Part shown: positions 21,712-23,860 of the stretch, piece by piece
Position numbering within the stretch: position 1 is the stretch's first letter
How the letters are laid out: every line of letters begins with the position of its first letter
Program-made: the position numbers and the translations under genes
Assembly (NCBI GenBank): GCA_964433225.1
Contig: CAYSQA010000012.1
Coordinates: 1 to 23,860, forward strand
DNA length: 23,860 nucleotides
Origin: CG2-30-36-39 sp964433225
Lineage (GTDB): Bacteria > Patescibacteriota > Microgenomatia > UBA1400 > PJMF01
Reading direction: 5' to 3'
Notes under the pieces: model-generated
Told to the model about the DNA's origin: nothing
The model's input: the letters and a program-made list of their open reading frames with translations, nothing else
The model's database searches: none

Positions 21712-21720
21712 CTTTCTCTG

Positions 21721-23544
21721 ATGAAAAAACGTTTTGATTATACCGATCATCTGGACCAAGTGGTAGCTGTACTGAAAGAGATTGAGCAACTACCGGTTTT
21801 GAGTAATAAAAAGTTGGCCCAACTTACTAAGCGATATCCACTTAAAAACGGTTCGATACTGTCAAAGACTCAGCTAATTGAAGCTTATCGTAATTTAGCT
21901 GGCCAGCATGGTTTAGCTATTTTTGATCAAAAAATTGTTAGGAAAATCATGATGAAACCTGTAAGGACTCTTTCTGGTGTCGCCCCAATTACAGTCTTGA
22001 CCAAACCATTTCCTTGTCCTGGTAAATGTATTTTTTGTCCTAGCGATATTAGAATGCCTAAAAGTTATTTAAGTGACGAACCAGGGGCTCAGCGGGCAGA
22101 AAGAAACTACTTTGACCCTTATTTACAAACTTATAATCGGTTGGATGCGCTGTGGTCGATGGGCCACTCTGTAGATAAAGCAGAGTTAATCATTTTGGGT
22201 GGAACTTGGTCTTATTACCCAGAGTCATATCAAATTTGGTTTATTAAAGAATGTTTTCGCGCTTTGAATGATTTTGGTCATCATGATGATCGAGAAAAAA
22301 TTCGGCAAGAATATAAAAAAATTCAGCAACAATTGGAAAAAAATAGTGATCTAGTCTTAAGTGACAATCCGCAAACTAATAAGGATCGGTTTGCTGTAAT
22401 TCAATTTAATAGTGATAATTTAACCAAAAAATATAACCAAACTGTTTCTGAAGTTTATGTGGCTCCAGAAAGAAAACTTGGTTTAGATAAACTTCAAGCA
22501 GCGACTTGGGATGAATTGTTTGTTGAGCATCAAAAGAATGAAACAGCAGAGATTAGAAATGTTGGTTTGGTTGTTGAGACCAGGCCAGACAATATTTCTG
22601 AGCAAGAAGTAATTAGAATTAGAAAATTAGGTTGTACTAAAACCCAGATTGGAGTGCAAAGTACTAATGATGAAGTTTTGGATAAAAATCATCGTGGTCA
22701 TGATGTCGCTGCTAGTAAACGAGCTTTTAAGTTACTTAGACAAGCTGGCTTCAAGATTCATGCTCACTGGATGGCTAACCTTTATGGTTCTGACCACAAT
22801 AAAGATCAACAAGATTTTAACCAATTATTTAAAGGTCCAGCTTTCCATCCTGATGAGTTGAAAGTTTATCCTTGTTCTTTAATTGATAGTGCGGAACTGA
22901 TGAATTATTACAAACAAGGATTATGGCAACCTTATTCTCACCAAGAGCTCTTGGCAGTTTTAGAACATGTCTTACAAACTACACCACCCTATTGCAGACT
23001 GACTAGAATTATCAGAGATATCCCATCACAAGATATTGTTGTTGGTAATAAAAAAACTAATTTTAGACAAATTGCTGAACAAGCTATTGAAAAAAAAGGA
23101 ATATTTTCTCAAGATATTAGAGCTAGAGAAATTAGAGGCCAGGAATTTGATCCACTAGCTGCCAAACTAAAAATCGAAAAATATCAAACAGCTATTAGTA
23201 ATGAAGAATTTTTACAATATGTGGTTGAGACAAAAGATGGTGAAAAATTATTAGCTTTCTTGAGGTTGAGTTTTCCTAAAGAAAACTTTATTGCTGAGCT
23301 TAGGGAAAGTGCGATAATTCGTGAAATTCATGTTTATGGTCGGGCTTTAAAAATTGGTAGCAAAAGTAAGATTGCCGCCCAGCACTTTGGTTTTGGCACT
23401 AAGTTAATTAATGAAGCTAAACAAAGAGCTAAGAATAATGGTTACAAAAAACTAGCAGTTATTTCAGCAATTGGTACTCGTGGTTATTACCGTAAAAAGG
23501 GTTTTAGTGATGGCCAGCTTTATCAGTATATGGAGTTAGCTTAA
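21721..23544 (+). CDS. elp3: Elp3: radical SAM tRNA U34 carboxymethyl-forming acetyltransferase
   Basis: This 607-aa, full-length Elp3 uses acetyl-CoA and a radical SAM centre to attach a carboxymethyl group to C5 of wobble uridine in tRNA. After KPVRTLSGVAPITVLTKP comes the cluster motif C99-PGK-C103-IF-C106. GGTWSYYPE, VVETRPDNIS, GVQSTNDEVLDKNHRGHD, KVYPCSLIDSAEL and RIIRDIPSQDIVVGNKKTN are family blocks. The C-terminal acetyltransferase domain has ELRESAIIREIHVYGRALK, the acetyl-CoA loop QHFGFG (554-559) and the ending AVISAIGTRGYYRKKGF with Y589/Y590. No other Elongator subunit is visible, as is usual for bacterial and archaeal Elp3. Its divergent partner is the Trm9-like methyltransferase, the next step of the pathway in eukaryotes. 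Confidence 0.95.
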   Translation: MKKRFDYTDHLDQVVAVLKEIEQLPVLSNKKLAQLTKRYPLKNGSILSKTQLIEAYRNLAGQHGLAIFDQKIVRKIMMKPVRTLSGVAPITVLTKPFPCPGKCIFCPSDIRMPKSYLSDEPGAQRAERNYFDPYLQTYNRLDALWSMGHSVDKAELIILGGTWSYYPESYQIWFIKECFRALNDFGHHDDREKIRQEYKKIQQQLEKNSDLVLSDNPQTNKDRFAVIQFNSDNLTKKYNQTVSEVYVAPERKLGLDKLQAATWDELFVEHQKNETAEIRNVGLVVETRPDNISEQEVIRIRKLGCTKTQIGVQSTNDEVLDKNHRGHDVAASKRAFKLLRQAGFKIHAHWMANLYGSDHNKDQQDFNQLFKGPAFHPDELKVYPCSLIDSAELMNYYKQGLWQPYSHQELLAVLEHVLQTTPPYCRLTRIIRDIPSQDIVVGNKKTNFRQIAEQAIEKKGIFSQDIRAREIRGQEFDPLAAKLKIEKYQTAISNEEFLQYVVETKDGEKLLAFLRLSFPKENFIAELRESAIIREIHVYGRALKIGSKSKIAAQHFGFGTKLINEAKQRAKNNGYKKLAVISAIGTRGYYRKKGFSDGQLYQYMELA

Positions 23545-23860
23545 GCTTTTTCTTCATTCATCCCAAATCTATCTCTAGTAAATTTTAGTTTCTTTTTCAT
23601 TACTTGCTCAACATCAATCTCCAATTCATTAGCTAACAAAATTAAGGAAGCTAATACATCAGCAAATTCATCTTCCATGTTTTCACGACTAAAATTAGCA
23701 ATTTTTGTATCACGAGCTAAGTTCATACTGGTTAAAATCTCATCAGCCAGTTCACCTAGTTCTTCCACAATTTTCATCGTTCTAGCAAAAATTTGTTGAT
23801 TTTTATCTTTTAGAGGCCAACGAGTATTTAAAAAATTGCCTACTTCTTGATAGTCTTGAA
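23541..23860 (-). CDS. MazG-like nucleotide pyrophosphohydrolase (5' end beyond window)
   Basis: The frame stays open from the window edge to a stop at 23541, giving 106 codons; the ATG at 23777 is internal. The visible part includes NFLNTRWPLKDKNQQIFARTMKI, then the metal-binding pairs of the MazG fold: EELGE and, about 30 residues on, EDEFADV with LASLILLANELEID. These all-alpha enzymes hydrolyse NTPs or dNTPs to the monophosphate and PPi, often to clean the pool of damaged nucleotides. Its 3' end overlaps that of elp3 by 4 nt (shared TTAA), so the two genes converge with no room for a terminator. The first residues and true start are not seen. Confidence 0.85.
   Translation of the reverse strand, partial: QDYQEVGNFLNTRWPLKDKNQQIFARTMKIVEELGELADEILTSMNLARDTKIANFSRENMEDEFADVLASLILLANELEIDVEQVMKKKLKFTRDRFGMNEEKA

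Noticed and set aside
1..23860. CRISPR array, insertion sequence or phage genes
   Set aside because: I found no regularly spaced repeats, no transposase or integrase motifs and no terminal inverted repeats flanking a gene.

Overview
The window looks like a scaffold from a streamlined, AT-rich bacterium, probably of the Candidate Phyla Radiation (Patescibacteria). This is inferred from gene content and style, not from a marker gene. The pointers are short intergenic gaps, many transcripts with no Shine-Dalgarno (SD) site, secreted proteins of unknown family, a two-subunit 2-oxoacid:ferredoxin oxidoreductase beside a flavodoxin, a bacterial Elp3, and a tRNA gene without encoded CCA. TGA acts as a stop in the ATGA overlap at 1816-1819, which argues against the UGA-glycine code of Gracilibacteria and Absconditabacteria. 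A run of 100 Ns (20925-21024) is a scaffold gap.

Layout. 1-3630 (- strand): the N-terminal part of an ATP-grasp protein, two coupled genes for membrane-anchored extracellular proteins, and a 40-residue ORF. 3840-5140: a small unknown protein, then a strikingly GC-rich 180-aa orphan gene preceded by a ~250-nt structured leader and a near-consensus promoter. 5139-8208: a MurF-like ligase without its N-terminal domain, a secreted coiled-coil protein and an AlkD-like DNA glycosylase. 8334-13183: carbon and redox metabolism, with pyruvate kinase, a lysine-rich small membrane protein, flavodoxin, and the fused gamma-alpha and beta subunits of a 2-oxoacid oxidoreductase. 13237-18791: a membrane-anchored cyclophilin, then mutS-mutL and a small coiled-coil gene. 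18811-20477: a 49-aa ORF with a strong promoter and SD, and a DEAD-box-family RNA helicase with a long leader. 20650-23544: a tRNA-like relic, tRNA-Gln(UUG), a Trm9/ALKBH8-like methyltransferase, and divergently Elp3. The window ends in a MazG-like pyrophosphohydrolase cut by its edge.

The most interesting unit is 20808-23544. Elp3 installs the cm5U precursor on wobble uridine 34, Trm9-type enzymes methyl-esterify cm5U to mcm5U, and tRNA-Gln(UUG) is a classic eukaryotic substrate of that pathway. Here the methyltransferase and tRNA-Gln lie on one strand 19 nt apart, and elp3 is divergent from a shared, symmetric -10 box. This suggests a compact bacterial mcm5U34 system.

A second theme is promoter placement. 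For at least six genes a clear -10 hexamer sits only 4-7 nt before the start codon, predicting leaderless mRNAs. A few other genes (the GC-rich orphan, the RNA helicase, the 49-aa ORF) have long leaders instead.
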